DNA of 64,000 nt from JAUILA01 sp050289805. Its GTDB lineage: Bacteria > Bacteroidota > Bacteroidia > Cytophagales > Cyclobacteriaceae. The notes beneath the pieces were generated by a model, which made no database searches, was not told where the DNA came from, and worked only from the letters and a program-made list of their open reading frames with translations. Both the position numbers and the translations under genes were made by a program. Where the stretch lies: the NCBI GenBank assembly GCA_050289805.1, contig JBNKGL010000006.1, positions 62,001-126,000 of the forward strand, read 5' to 3'. Positions 27,121 through 35,741 of the stretch are shown here, in pieces; the stretch's first letter is position 1; every line of letters begins with the position of its first letter.

Positions 27121-27405
27121 ATGAAACTACCACGAATTACGCGCAACTTCTATTTTCTGGCCTCTGCCTTCTTTATGATCTGGATGCTTTTCATTGACAA
27201 TAATGATTTCATTACACAGATTTCGCTTCGCCAGAAACTAAGCAACCTGGAAGATGAGAAGACATATTACCAGGAAAAGATTAGTGAGGTAAAGGAGGAA
27301 CGTGAAGAATTGCTGAGCAATGATGAGCTCCTGGAGAAATTCGCACGGGAAAAATATTATATGAAGAAAAAGTCTGAAGATGTCTTCGTAATCGTCACTG
27401 AATGA
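27121..27405 (+). CDS. FtsB/DivIC-like septum formation initiator
   Basis: This 94-residue protein has one N-terminal membrane segment (about residues 12-27) followed by a coiled coil (about 37-70, rich in K, E and L) and a short tail with EKYYMKKKSEDVFVI. It therefore matches the septum-formation-initiator family. FtsB-type proteins link divisome components in the periplasm with FtsL and FtsQ. Sequence conservation in this family is weak, so orthology to FtsB rather than another DivIC-like protein is inferred. Its stop overlaps the next start (ATGA). Confidence 0.85.
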   Translation: MKLPRITRNFYFLASAFFMIWMLFIDNNDFITQISLRQKLSNLEDEKTYYQEKISEVKEEREELLSNDELLEKFAREKYYMKKKSEDVFVIVTE

Positions 27406-27938
27406 AAACCTTTTTCACACTTTGTCTCCTGTTTTTTTCAGCGGCCCTTATGGCGCAGAAAACGGTCGTTTATGAAGACGATACGCCGCCGCCATTCAGG
27501 GACCGTATTTTTTTTGGTGGAGGTGTAGGGTTTAATGCCGGGAGCGGTATCACTGCCATTCAGGTAAATCCCATCGTTGGATATATGATCACCCCTCGCT
27601 GGTCTGCCGGAATCGGGCTTGAATACCAGTATGTGAAGTATAAATATTCGAATTTTACCCAGGATGATAACCTCTGGGGCGGACAGCTGTTTACCCGCTA
27701 TAATATTTACCGTATGTTTTTTGCGATGGCGGAATATGATCTCACCAATTATACGGCGTTCTATCTGGATGGATCAAGCAGCCGGGAAACCATCGACAGG
27801 GTTTTGCTCGGAGGTGGAATTTCTCAGCCCCTTGGTCGCTCCGGTGCCATAAATATGGTGGCTCTCTATGATTTCAGCTATGATAATGACGGCCCCTATG
27901 GTTCACCATGGGTGTTCCGGATCTTCTTCTCATTCTGA
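27402..27938 (+). CDS. Small outer-membrane beta-barrel-like protein
   Basis: This 178-residue protein has a clear signal peptide (MKTFFTLCLLFFSAALMAQ) and then short alternating aromatic/glycine strands typical of an eight-stranded outer-membrane barrel (FGGGVGFNAGSGI, VGYMITPRWSAGIGLEYQY). It ends in an aromatic residue (FRIFFSF), consistent with BAM recognition. No specific function can be assigned. It is translationally coupled to the FtsB-like gene. The last 9 bp overlap the convergent dehydrogenase gene. Confidence 0.8.
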   Translation: MKTFFTLCLLFFSAALMAQKTVVYEDDTPPPFRDRIFFGGGVGFNAGSGITAIQVNPIVGYMITPRWSAGIGLEYQYVKYKYSNFTQDDNLWGGQLFTRYNIYRMFFAMAEYDLTNYTAFYLDGSSSRETIDRVLLGGGISQPLGRSGAINMVALYDFSYDNDGPYGSPWVFRIFFSF

Positions 27939-29018
27939 TCCTTCAGGTATCTGAATATCAAATTCTCCGGCAACTTCGTTCAGGTCATTTACTACAGGAT
28001 CAACTATCGGAATTCCTGACGTCTTTCTGATTCTTTCTGCTTCCCGTTCCGGATCTCCGGGGATAAGTACGGGCTGATCATCGCTGACTGGCGTGGTTTC
28101 CCTGAACCTCCGAATCCATTGATCCATGTGACTTTTGAACTCTTCCGCAGGCCTGAATGCATCTACGCGCATTGCGCCCACAAAATGTCCCAGTCCTTCA
28201 CCTACAGGATCATCCGATAGCGGAAGAAAAGACACAAACGGTGGCGCCCAGGGGCCATAATTGGCCCCTGAAAGCACGGCAGACAAAATATCCACTACCG
28301 CGCCGAGGGCGTATCCCTTATGGCTGCCGTGCTCCCTGTCTCCCCCAAGGGGCAGAAGGGCGCCACCTTCCTTCAATGCATGCGGGTTGGTGGTTGGATG
28401 ACCGGATTGATCCTGGATCCATCCCAAGGGAGCATCGGCTCCCTTGCGCTGAAGAATTTCCAGCTTTCCGTTGGCAGCTGTCGTGGTGGCCATGTCTGCG
28501 ACAAAGGCCGGCTCTTCACCGGCGGGGATGCTCACGGCAATCGGGTTCGTTCCCAGCATCCGTTCCCTGCCGAAGGTAGGCGCGACAAGCGGACTGGCAT
28601 TGGTAAATGCCCATCCGATCATGTCTTTCTCCAGGCCCATCATCGCATGGTATCCCGCAATTCCAAAATGATTTGAGTTTCGAATCGCTACCCATCCCGT
28701 TCCTACATTCTCTGCCTTTTTCATGGCAATGTCCATCGCGATTGGCGCAACCACAAGCCCAAGGCCGCTGTCGCCGTCAACTACAGCAGTTCCCGGGGTT
28801 TCATGGACGACACGAATATTCGGAGTCGCGTTGATCCGTCCTTTTTTCCACAGGCGAACATATCCGATGAGCCTGGCAACGCCATGGGAATCGATTCCCC
28901 GGAGGTCGGCACTGATGAGAACATCAGCGGCCTGGCGGGCATCTGCCGCGGGACAGCCCATGGCAAGAAATACGCGTTCAACAAAAGATCGTAATTCCGT
29001 TTCGGCAAAAATTTTCAT
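27930..29018 (-). CDS. Malate/L-lactate/ureidoglycolate dehydrogenase family oxidoreductase
   Basis: This 362-residue protein belongs to the Ldh_2 family of NAD(P)-dependent 2-hydroxyacid dehydrogenases, which are unrelated to classical lactate dehydrogenases. Family segments include DLRGIDSHGVARL, the conserved histidine region NSNHFGIAGYHAM, and GTNPIAVSIPAGE with MATTTAANGK. The substrate (malate, L-lactate, ureidoglycolate or sulfolactate) cannot be decided from sequence by eye. A distant comB gene in the same window makes sulfolactate worth considering. It lies 11 bp downstream of the Ppx/GppA gene and is probably co-transcribed with it. Confidence 0.9.
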   Translation of the reverse strand: MKIFAETELRSFVERVFLAMGCPAADARQAADVLISADLRGIDSHGVARLIGYVRLWKKGRINATPNIRVVHETPGTAVVDGDSGLGLVVAPIAMDIAMKKAENVGTGWVAIRNSNHFGIAGYHAMMGLEKDMIGWAFTNASPLVAPTFGRERMLGTNPIAVSIPAGEEPAFVADMATTTAANGKLEILQRKGADAPLGWIQDQSGHPTTNPHALKEGGALLPLGGDREHGSHKGYALGAVVDILSAVLSGANYGPWAPPFVSFLPLSDDPVGEGLGHFVGAMRVDAFRPAEEFKSHMDQWIRRFRETTPVSDDQPVLIPGDPEREAERIRKTSGIPIVDPVVNDLNEVAGEFDIQIPEGSE

Positions 29019-29029
29019 AATTCTGGATT

Positions 29030-29965
29030 CTAGAGCTTACCCCGCTGAAGCAAGGACAATACTCCCTCTTTTAAAGCATATTTTGATACCCGGATATTTT
29101 CGAGATTGAATTTCTGGAGAAGATAATCGATGAGCAGCGACGCCACCACGATCATATCAACCCGCATTTCCATCATACCGGGAATTTTTAACCGCTCAGC
29201 ACGAGGCAGTGTAAGCAGTTTTTCCAGAAGGTCATAAAATGCATCCTTGGTTAATGGCAATTCGCTTGACCGGCCGTTTGACCCCGCAGATCCGTAGGTG
29301 TACATTTCACTGAGTGTCTCAAAAGATCCCGAAGAACCTACCAGCAAGGTGGGCATGTGTTCACTTACCGCTTTCTGTAGTGATCCCAGACGTACATCCA
29401 GAAAATTTTGTAATTCCTCTGCGGATTCCTGGGTGATTGGGTCTGAAGTATAAAACAGATCGATCATCCGCTGGCCTCCAATCTCAAAGCTTTCTTTCCA
29501 CAATACATTATCTCCCCTTCCAATAATAAATTCAACACTGCCGCCCCCGATATCGACTACCAGGACGGTTTCATTTAAATCATTAAGTGCTGAAATGACG
29601 CCTGAATAAATTAATTCAGCTTCACGACGTCCTTCGATTATGTTTATTTGAATGCCAGTTTCTCTGAAAATACGTTCAGTGAGCTTCTTTCCATTCCCCG
29701 CACTTCTGAAGGCACTGGTAGCAAAAGCGTAAATGCGGTGAACATCATGCTGTTTAATGATGGTTGAGAAATCCTGAAGGGCATCAACTGCGCGATCAGC
29801 AGCTTCTTCATTGATCTGGCCATAACTTATTCCGCCCTGGCCTATTTTTACGATAGCTTTATCCTGGAAGATAATGGTGCTAACATTGTTTCGGATGTCG
29901 GCAATAAGCAGGTGAAAAGTATTGGTACCGCAGTCGATTATGGCAATACGTTCGTCTTTCATCAT
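29030..29965 (-). CDS. Ppx/GppA family phosphatase (exopolyphosphatase-like)
   Basis: This 311-residue protein has the ASKHA-fold phosphate loops of the family: IAIIDCGTNTFHLLIADI at the N-terminus and VLVVDIGGGSVEFI near residue 135. Members hydrolyse polyphosphate or pppGpp. It has only the core two-domain length and lacks the C-terminal HD-like extension of E. coli Ppx, so the substrate is open. Two ATGs are adjacent at the start; I used the first. It is divergent from the acyl-CoA carboxylase gene, with 140 bp between them. Confidence 0.9.
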   Translation of the reverse strand: MMKDERIAIIDCGTNTFHLLIADIRNNVSTIIFQDKAIVKIGQGGISYGQINEEAADRAVDALQDFSTIIKQHDVHRIYAFATSAFRSAGNGKKLTERIFRETGIQINIIEGRREAELIYSGVISALNDLNETVLVVDIGGGSVEFIIGRGDNVLWKESFEIGGQRMIDLFYTSDPITQESAEELQNFLDVRLGSLQKAVSEHMPTLLVGSSGSFETLSEMYTYGSAGSNGRSSELPLTKDAFYDLLEKLLTLPRAERLKIPGMMEMRVDMIVVASLLIDYLLQKFNLENIRVSKYALKEGVLSLLQRGKL

Positions 29966-30036
29966 GTCTATTTTTCAGAACGGTGCAATATACCTGATTC
30001 AGTTAAGCATCTCCACAGAATTGACCCAATTTTAGC

Positions 30037-30044
30037 TATATTTG
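30037..30044 (+). promoter_or_regulatory. Possible -7 box upstream of the acyl-CoA carboxylase gene
   Basis: TATATTTG at 30037-30044 matches the Bacteroidota -7 consensus and lies 61 bp before the ATG. I could not find a TTTG at the right distance upstream, so this is a half-site only. Confidence 0.35.
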
Positions 30045-30105
30045 ACCGCATTCGATACTTTTAAGGAAAGACACCGGTCTTTTGATTTATTTATAATATC
30101 ATAAC

Positions 30106-31677
30106 ATGGAAAAACGAATTTATTCCCTCCCAACCCGCGAAGAAAAGTTTGAACTGCTCAAGAAGAAGAATGAGGAAGCCGCGCTGGGAGGTGGTGAAAA
30201 ACGAATTGAATCACAACATGCCAAAGGCAAGCTTACCGCTAGGGAACGTGTTGAACTTTTGATGGATGAGGGGTCATTCGAGGAGATTGGTAAATTCGTG
30301 ATGCACCGCTGTAAAGACTTTGGCCTCGATAAACAACATTACCTCGGTGATGGCGTAGTTACTGGCTATGGTACTGTAAACGGCCGCCTGGTTTATGTTT
30401 TCTCACAGGACTTTACCGTTTTTGGAGGATCCCTTTCAGAAACACATGCAGAAAAAATTGTAAAGATCATGGACCTTGCCATGAAGAACGGAGCCCCGGT
30501 AATTGGATTGAATGATTCGGGGGGTGCCCGCATCCAGGAAGGCGTTGTTTCATTAGGAGGATATGCCGATATATTTTACAGGAATACCAGGGCAAGCGGT
30601 GTGATTCCTCAGATTTCAGCCATCATGGGTCCTTGCGCGGGTGGTGCCGTATACAGTCCGGCCATAACCGATTTTATCTTTATGGTTGAAAATACTTCCT
30701 ACATGTTTGTAACGGGTCCCAATGTAGTAAAAACCGTTACGCAGGAAAATGTGACCGCTGAAGAACTGGGTGGTGCGAGTACCCACAGTACGAAAAGTGG
30801 AGTGACACATTTTTCATGTAAAAATGAGGTAGACTGCATTCAGAATATTAAAAAGTTGCTTTCCTTCATCCCCCAAAACTGCGAGGAAGATGCACCGCTT
30901 CTTGATTACAATGAGAATGAGGAGATCAGGGAGGCGCTTGATAGCATTATACCTGACAATCCCAATCAGCCCTATGATATGCGTGAAGTGATCGATGTGC
31001 TGGTCGATGAAGGCTCCTTTTTTGAAGTGCATAAGAACTTTGCCGAGAATATCGTTGTCGGCTTCGCGTTCCTTGGCGGACGGAGTATTGGTATCATCGG
31101 GAACCAGCCGGCCTCCCTTGCAGGAGTTTTGGATATTCATGCAAGTACGAAAGGAGCACGGTTCGTACGGTTCTGTGACTGTTTCAATATTCCGCTGCTT
31201 GTGCTTGAAGATGTTCCCGGATTTTTGCCCGGTACCGATCAGGAATGGAATGGTATCATCACCAATGGGGCAAAGTTACTCTATGCATTCAGTGAGGCCA
31301 CTGTTCCACGGGTGACCGTTATTACCCGAAAAGCCTATGGAGGTGCATATGATGTGATGAACTCAAAGCATATCGGTGCCGATATGAATTACGCCTGGCC
31401 TATGGCTGAAATTGCTGTTATGGGGGCTAAGGGTGCCGCAGAAATTATTTTCAAGCGTGAAATCGCTGAAGCTCCGAATCCTGAAGAAAAGCTGCAGGAA
31501 AAAGTCGATGAATATACCACCAAATTTGCGAACCCCTACCGGGCGGCCCACAGGGGGTATATCGACGAGGTAATCCTGCCAAGAAATACCCGCAAGAAAC
31601 TAATCCGCGCCTTCAGGATGCTTGAAAATAAGGCAGATTCACTGCCAAGAAAAAAACATGGTAATATACCGTTGTAA
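30106..31677 (+). CDS. Acyl-CoA carboxylase beta subunit, propionyl-CoA type
   Basis: This 523-residue carboxyltransferase has two crotonase-like halves. It moves carboxyl from biotin to an acyl-CoA, or acts in reverse in methylmalonyl-CoA decarboxylase. The oxyanion-hole segments are GPCAGGAVYSP and RKAYGGAYDVM. The Asp in AYDVM is, to my knowledge, the propionyl-CoA specificity residue. The opening EKRIESQHAKGKLTARERV is typical of PccB. No biotin carboxylase or biotin carrier gene is adjacent. It is followed after 11 bp by an M42 peptidase. Confidence 0.92.
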   Translation: MEKRIYSLPTREEKFELLKKKNEEAALGGGEKRIESQHAKGKLTARERVELLMDEGSFEEIGKFVMHRCKDFGLDKQHYLGDGVVTGYGTVNGRLVYVFSQDFTVFGGSLSETHAEKIVKIMDLAMKNGAPVIGLNDSGGARIQEGVVSLGGYADIFYRNTRASGVIPQISAIMGPCAGGAVYSPAITDFIFMVENTSYMFVTGPNVVKTVTQENVTAEELGGASTHSTKSGVTHFSCKNEVDCIQNIKKLLSFIPQNCEEDAPLLDYNENEEIREALDSIIPDNPNQPYDMREVIDVLVDEGSFFEVHKNFAENIVVGFAFLGGRSIGIIGNQPASLAGVLDIHASTKGARFVRFCDCFNIPLLVLEDVPGFLPGTDQEWNGIITNGAKLLYAFSEATVPRVTVITRKAYGGAYDVMNSKHIGADMNYAWPMAEIAVMGAKGAAEIIFKREIAEAPNPEEKLQEKVDEYTTKFANPYRAAHRGYIDEVILPRNTRKKLIRAFRMLENKADSLPRKKHGNIPL

Positions 31678-31688
31678 ACAGAATCAGA

Positions 31689-32759
31689 ATGGACAAAAAG
31701 AGTAAGAAGTTTCTAACAACATATCTTAATAATGCCTCACCCACAGGCTTTGAAACCTCCGGACAGCAAATCTGGCTGGATTATATGAAGCCATATATCG
31801 ATAAACATATTGTAGATACCTATGGCACCGTCGTTGGAATTATAAATCCGGATGCCAAACATCGGGTTGTTATAGAGGCCCATGCCGATGAAATCTCCTG
31901 GTTTGTGAATTACATTACCGATGATGGATACATTTATGTGCGCAGGAATGGGGGCTCTGATCACATGATTGCTCCTTCAAAGCGTGTGAATATTCATACC
32001 GACAAAGGAATTGTGAAAGGAGTATTCGGATGGCCTGCAATTCATGTGAGAAATAATGAAAATGAAGAAAAGCCAAGCCTGAAGAACATTTTTGTAGATA
32101 TCGGCTGTACAAAGAAGGAAGAAGTCGAGAAAATGGGGGTTCATGTCGGTTCTGTAATGACATTCGAGGATGAGCTGATGGAATTGAATGACCGCTTCTT
32201 TGTGGGGCGTGCGCTGGATAACCGTATCGGAGGATTTATGATTGCCGAAGTGGCCAGGAAACTTCATGAAAAGAAAGACAAACTGCCATTCGGATTATAC
32301 ATTGTGAATGCCGTACAGGAAGAAATCGGACTTCGGGGCGCCCAGATGATTGCTGAAAGGATTCAGCCTGACGTTGCGATTGTTACCGATGTTTGCCACG
32401 AAACCACTTCACCCGCCTACAAAAAGATTGAACATGGCCTTCAAAAGGCTGGGGAAGGACCTGTTTTGACCTATGGACCCGCTGTTCAGAACAATTTATT
32501 GAGAAAAATTATCGAAGTAGCGGAAAAAAATAAGTTACCATTTCAGCGCGCTGCCGCATCGCGCATGACAGGAACTGACACAGATGCGTTCGCTTATTCC
32601 AATTCCGGTGTAGCTTCGGCCCTGATTTCATTACCTCTCAAGTATATGCACACTACTGTTGAGATGGCACACAAGGAGGATGTTAACAACGTTATCGAAT
32701 TGATATACAAGTTCTTAGTGGCCCATGATCCAAAAACAGATTTCAGATATATGCGTTAA
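31689..32759 (+). CDS. M42 family metallopeptidase (glutamyl aminopeptidase-like)
   Basis: This 356-residue enzyme has the dinuclear-metal ligands of M42 peptidases: His in IEAHADEIS, Asp in RALDNRIGG, the Glu pair in VQEEIGLRGAQ, Asp in VTDVCHE, and the terminal His in KYMHTTVEMAH. Such enzymes form large tetrahedral aminopeptidase complexes and trim short peptides in the cytoplasm. No signal peptide is present. It is probably co-transcribed with the upstream carboxylase gene. Confidence 0.93.
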   Translation: MDKKSKKFLTTYLNNASPTGFETSGQQIWLDYMKPYIDKHIVDTYGTVVGIINPDAKHRVVIEAHADEISWFVNYITDDGYIYVRRNGGSDHMIAPSKRVNIHTDKGIVKGVFGWPAIHVRNNENEEKPSLKNIFVDIGCTKKEEVEKMGVHVGSVMTFEDELMELNDRFFVGRALDNRIGGFMIAEVARKLHEKKDKLPFGLYIVNAVQEEIGLRGAQMIAERIQPDVAIVTDVCHETTSPAYKKIEHGLQKAGEGPVLTYGPAVQNNLLRKIIEVAEKNKLPFQRAAASRMTGTDTDAFAYSNSGVASALISLPLKYMHTTVEMAHKEDVNNVIELIYKFLVAHDPKTDFRYMR

Positions 32760-32874
32760 AATGAGCTAAATTCCTTACATAGCTGATTACCTGACCCAAT
32801 TTCGGTGTATTCACTTCAGCAATGTCTTTACCTTAGCATTGCTTTTAAGTTTAAACAACGTAAACATTTTTTGT

Positions 32875-33405
32875 ATGGCGAGAGTAATCAGTAAGGCGAG
32901 TATGATTGCTACTCTACTTGTAGTAGTCATAGGATTAACGAGTGTTAACGCGCAAGATCGCGAGAAGCATGAATTGCATTCTATGATGATCTATAATTTT
33001 TTGAAATACATCCAATGGCCAGAGTCAGCAAATTCCGGTCAATTCGTTATCGGTGTCATGGGCGATGACGATGTGTACAATACGTTGAAAGCTTGGTATG
33101 GCGACAAGGAGCGCATGGGGAAACTCCTGCAAGTCAAGAAGCTCACATCCGCTTCTGATGCTAGAGACTGTCAGTTAGTATATATAGGCAGTGCGGCGAG
33201 TAATCAGTTTGAATCGATCCATGGGGTCGTTTCTAACAATCCGACACTCATTATTACTGACAAAAACGGTCTGGGTGAGAAAGGAAGCGGTATTAACTTC
33301 AAGATTGTTAACAATCGACTGAAGTTTGAGCTGAATGAGAATGCCTTGAACGCTTCAAAATTGAAAGTATCAAGCCAGTTGGCAGCAATGGCTATTGTGA
33401 TTTAA
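32875..33405 (+). CDS. YfiR-like periplasmic protein
   Basis: This 176-residue protein (from the ATG at 32875) has a signal peptide ending near TSVNA-Q. The mature part shows the YfiR/DUF4154 pattern: MMIYNFLKYIQWP, then FVIGVMGDDDVY, then IIT(D)KNGLGEKGSGINF. YfiR of Pseudomonas is a periplasmic repressor of a diguanylate cyclase. No such partner is present here, so only the fold is claimed. An upstream in-frame ATG at 32839 would place polar residues before the signal peptide and is less likely. It is flanked by spacers on both sides and ends in a terminator, so it is probably monocistronic. Confidence 0.82.
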   Translation: MARVISKASMIATLLVVVIGLTSVNAQDREKHELHSMMIYNFLKYIQWPESANSGQFVIGVMGDDDVYNTLKAWYGDKERMGKLLQVKKLTSASDARDCQLVYIGSAASNQFESIHGVVSNNPTLIITDKNGLGEKGSGINFKIVNNRLKFELNENALNASKLKVSSQLAAMAIVI

Positions 33406-33427
33406 TTTACGAAGCTTGAAAGTACTT

Positions 33428-33465
33428 AAAGAGCTCGGCAGAAGGATGTCGGGCTCTTTTTTTTA
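33428..33465 (+). terminator. Rho-independent terminator after the YfiR-like gene
   Basis: A 13-bp stem (AAAGAGCTCGGCA with TGTCGGGCTCTTT, two G-T pairs, loop GAAGGA) is followed by eight or more T. It lies 22 bp after the stop and only about 10 bp before the next ATG. Confidence 0.88.
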
Positions 33466-33474
33466 TCTTTAAAT

Positions 33475-34236
33475 ATGCCAATTTTTCAAGATCAGCTCGG
33501 CCGGACCGTTACTATACCTTCAAATCCACAGCGGATTGTATCGCTCGTTCCGTCTCAAACGGAGCTGTTATTTGATCTGGGCCTCGGCGATCGGGTTGTT
33601 GGCAGAACAAAATTCTGTATCCATCCGGAACAGGCAAAAAAATGCAGGATCGTCGGGGGAACCAAGGATTTTACCATGACCCGTATTGAAGAACTTAATC
33701 CGGACCTGATAATTGCCAACAAGGAGGAAAATGACCGTGATCGCATTCTCCGTCTCGAAAAATATTTCCCAGTTTGGATCAGTGACGTCTCGACGCTCGA
33801 AGATGCTGTTAATATGATCAATGCTGTAGGGCATATTACCGGAAAATCGGAAGCTGCGAATGTGATTTCAGGGGATATCCTGTCGGGGTTCACGTCCATC
33901 AATCCTTCAGTAAAGGGGACAGTGCTCTACTTCATCTGGAAGAATCCCTGGATGGTTGCCGGAAAGGGCACTTTCATTAATGAAATTCTTTCCCGAATGG
34001 GGCTGGTAAATATTGCACCCTCAGACCGTTACCCGGAGCTGGATCCCGGGTCACTTCAGGAACTTGCCCCGGATCATATTCTGCTTTCTTCGGAGCCGTT
34101 CCCTTTCAGGGAAAAACATATTTCAGAAATGCAGTCCATTTTTCCCAGGGCACAAGTTCACATTGTGAACGGAGAATATTTTTCCTGGTATGGCAGCCGT
34201 TTGGTCAAGGCACCTGAATACCTGAATTCACTATGA
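33475..34236 (+). CDS. BtuF-like helical-backbone metal receptor protein without signal peptide
   Basis: This 253-residue protein has the two-lobed fold of cobalamin/siderophore-binding proteins: RIVSLVPSQTELLFDLGLGDRVVGRTKFC, then LNPDLIIANKEEN, then VAGKGTFINEIL. Unlike transport-system binding proteins it begins directly with the domain (MPIFQDQLGRTVTIPSNP), with no signal peptide or lipobox. It may therefore be cytoplasmic, for example a cobalamin carrier. No permease or ATPase gene is nearby. The gene ends 6 bp inside aroA's 3' end on the other strand. Confidence 0.85.
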   Translation: MPIFQDQLGRTVTIPSNPQRIVSLVPSQTELLFDLGLGDRVVGRTKFCIHPEQAKKCRIVGGTKDFTMTRIEELNPDLIIANKEENDRDRILRLEKYFPVWISDVSTLEDAVNMINAVGHITGKSEAANVISGDILSGFTSINPSVKGTVLYFIWKNPWMVAGKGTFINEILSRMGLVNIAPSDRYPELDPGSLQELAPDHILLSSEPFPFREKHISEMQSIFPRAQVHIVNGEYFSWYGSRLVKAPEYLNSL

Positions 34237-35466
34237 GATCATCGCCCCGGCTTTTTCGAGATCATCCCAAAATCCGGGATAGGATTTGTTGACAACGGAT
34301 GGATCTTCGATCGTTACCGGGAACCTCCACGCAAGTGGCGCAAAGGCCATGGCCATCCGATGATCATGATATGTGTGAAAGGGGACATCCGGCATGATCA
34401 GCGCTCCAGGCTCTAAAACCCATTGGTGATTTTCTTCCTTTTCAATTAGCTGGCTTCCGATCTTTCCCAATTCAATCTGAAGTGCTGCAATCCTGTCAGT
34501 CTCCTTGATTCTTAAACTCTCCAGTCCGTACATCACACAGCGAATACCCTTTGCCGCGCATATTACAGCAATGGTTTGGGCGATGTCCGGACAATCGGTA
34601 AAATCTATTTCACAGGATGTATTATGTGGAATTCGACTTAGTAAAGCTCCTTTTTCATTGAAAACCGTATGTACCCCTAATTCAGTCATTATGGAGGCCA
34701 TTTTTCGGTCACCCTGAATCGACCTATCTGCCAGATCTTCCAGAAATACTTCGATTCCGTCACCCAGGGCCACAATACTGTACCAGTAACTGGCGGCAGA
34801 CCAGTCACGTTCTATGGTTAAGTTTGCCGGATGATAGGCCTGATGTGGTATTTCAATGCAATTATCGCCGTGCCATTCCGACTTAACGCCGAACTGTTCC
34901 ATCACTCTCCGGGTCATATTGATATAGGGTCTGCTGCCCACCTTTCCTTCAAGGGTAAGAGTTAAACCCTCGGGTAATATGGGGGCTATCATCAGCAATG
35001 CTGAGATATACTGGCTGCTGATATCTCCTCGTACATTCAATGATGCAGTCCGTTGCCCGGAAAAGGCACCGATTTTCAACGGTGGATATCCTTCCTTTTT
35101 CAGGTAATGTATATTCGCGCCAAGTTCTTTCAGTGCGTCAACCAGTATTCCTATCGGTCGCTCCTGCATTCTGGGTGTTCCTGTAAGGGTTTTTTCCAAT
35201 CCAAGGACCGCGGCATAGGCTGTAAGAAAGCGCATGGTTGTTCCTGCGTCCAGCACATCCCATATCGGGTCGCTGGATGATAGCAAACGTTTCATGGTTT
35301 GCGTATCCCTGGCTTCACTTAACCGAGTGAGGTTACCTTTATTTCCACCTAACGCATTAATAATGAGCGCCCTGTTGGCCATACTCTTGGAGGCAGGCAG
35401 GGCAATGCTCACCAGATGCGATGATTTGCTGGCTTGAATTTGTACAGAATTGTCATTTTTATGCAT
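34231..35466 (-). CDS. aroA: 3-phosphoshikimate 1-carboxyvinyltransferase (EPSP synthase)
   Basis: This 411-residue enzyme catalyses the sixth step of the shikimate pathway, joining shikimate 3-phosphate with phosphoenolpyruvate. Key segments are LPASKSMANRALIINAL (substrate lysine and serine), LDAGTTMRFLTAYAA (the normally LGNAGTAMRP loop) and ETDRIAALQIELGKIG near the C-terminus, with YHDHRMAMAFAP. It is slightly shorter than the E. coli enzyme (427). It is the last gene of the minus-strand aromatic cluster, although a small plus-strand gene lies between it and aroB. Confidence 0.95.
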   Translation of the reverse strand: MHKNDNSVQIQASKSSHLVSIALPASKSMANRALIINALGGNKGNLTRLSEARDTQTMKRLLSSSDPIWDVLDAGTTMRFLTAYAAVLGLEKTLTGTPRMQERPIGILVDALKELGANIHYLKKEGYPPLKIGAFSGQRTASLNVRGDISSQYISALLMIAPILPEGLTLTLEGKVGSRPYINMTRRVMEQFGVKSEWHGDNCIEIPHQAYHPANLTIERDWSAASYWYSIVALGDGIEVFLEDLADRSIQGDRKMASIMTELGVHTVFNEKGALLSRIPHNTSCEIDFTDCPDIAQTIAVICAAKGIRCVMYGLESLRIKETDRIAALQIELGKIGSQLIEKEENHQWVLEPGALIMPDVPFHTYHDHRMAMAFAPLAWRFPVTIEDPSVVNKSYPGFWDDLEKAGAMIS

Positions 35467-35567
35467 CTCGGCAAAAATTGGAGAAACAATGATAGGGGAA
35501 ATTTGATTAAAATGTTACCCCGAATAAATGGAATGATTTCTGCATTAACAACGTAAACGTCGAGAAT

Positions 35568-35741
35568 ATGAAAGATTTAAAAGCCTTCGCACTAACCGTC
35601 GGATTAGGTTCGGCACTTGCCTTTATAATGACTAAAGGGTCAACACGCAAATCCCTGATAAAAACCGGAAAGAAACTGCATAGTGTTATTCGTGGTGAAC
35701 GCCCATATGGGGAGGATGACAACGATATGCGCTACATATGA
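35568..35741 (+). CDS. Small membrane-anchored protein (57 residues)
   Basis: This short frame encodes MKDLKAFALTVGLGSALAFI followed by a basic stretch (TKGSTRKSLIKTGKKLHSV) and an acidic end. The single hydrophobic segment with a glycine-rich face, then K-rich amphipathic sequence, resembles YtxH-type small proteins. Such genes are common in Bacteroidota, and the function is unknown. It is embedded between the divergent backs of aroA and aroB and overlaps the 3' end of aroB by 10 bp. Support is moderate because it is short. Confidence 0.55.
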   Translation: MKDLKAFALTVGLGSALAFIMTKGSTRKSLIKTGKKLHSVIRGERPYGEDDNDMRYI

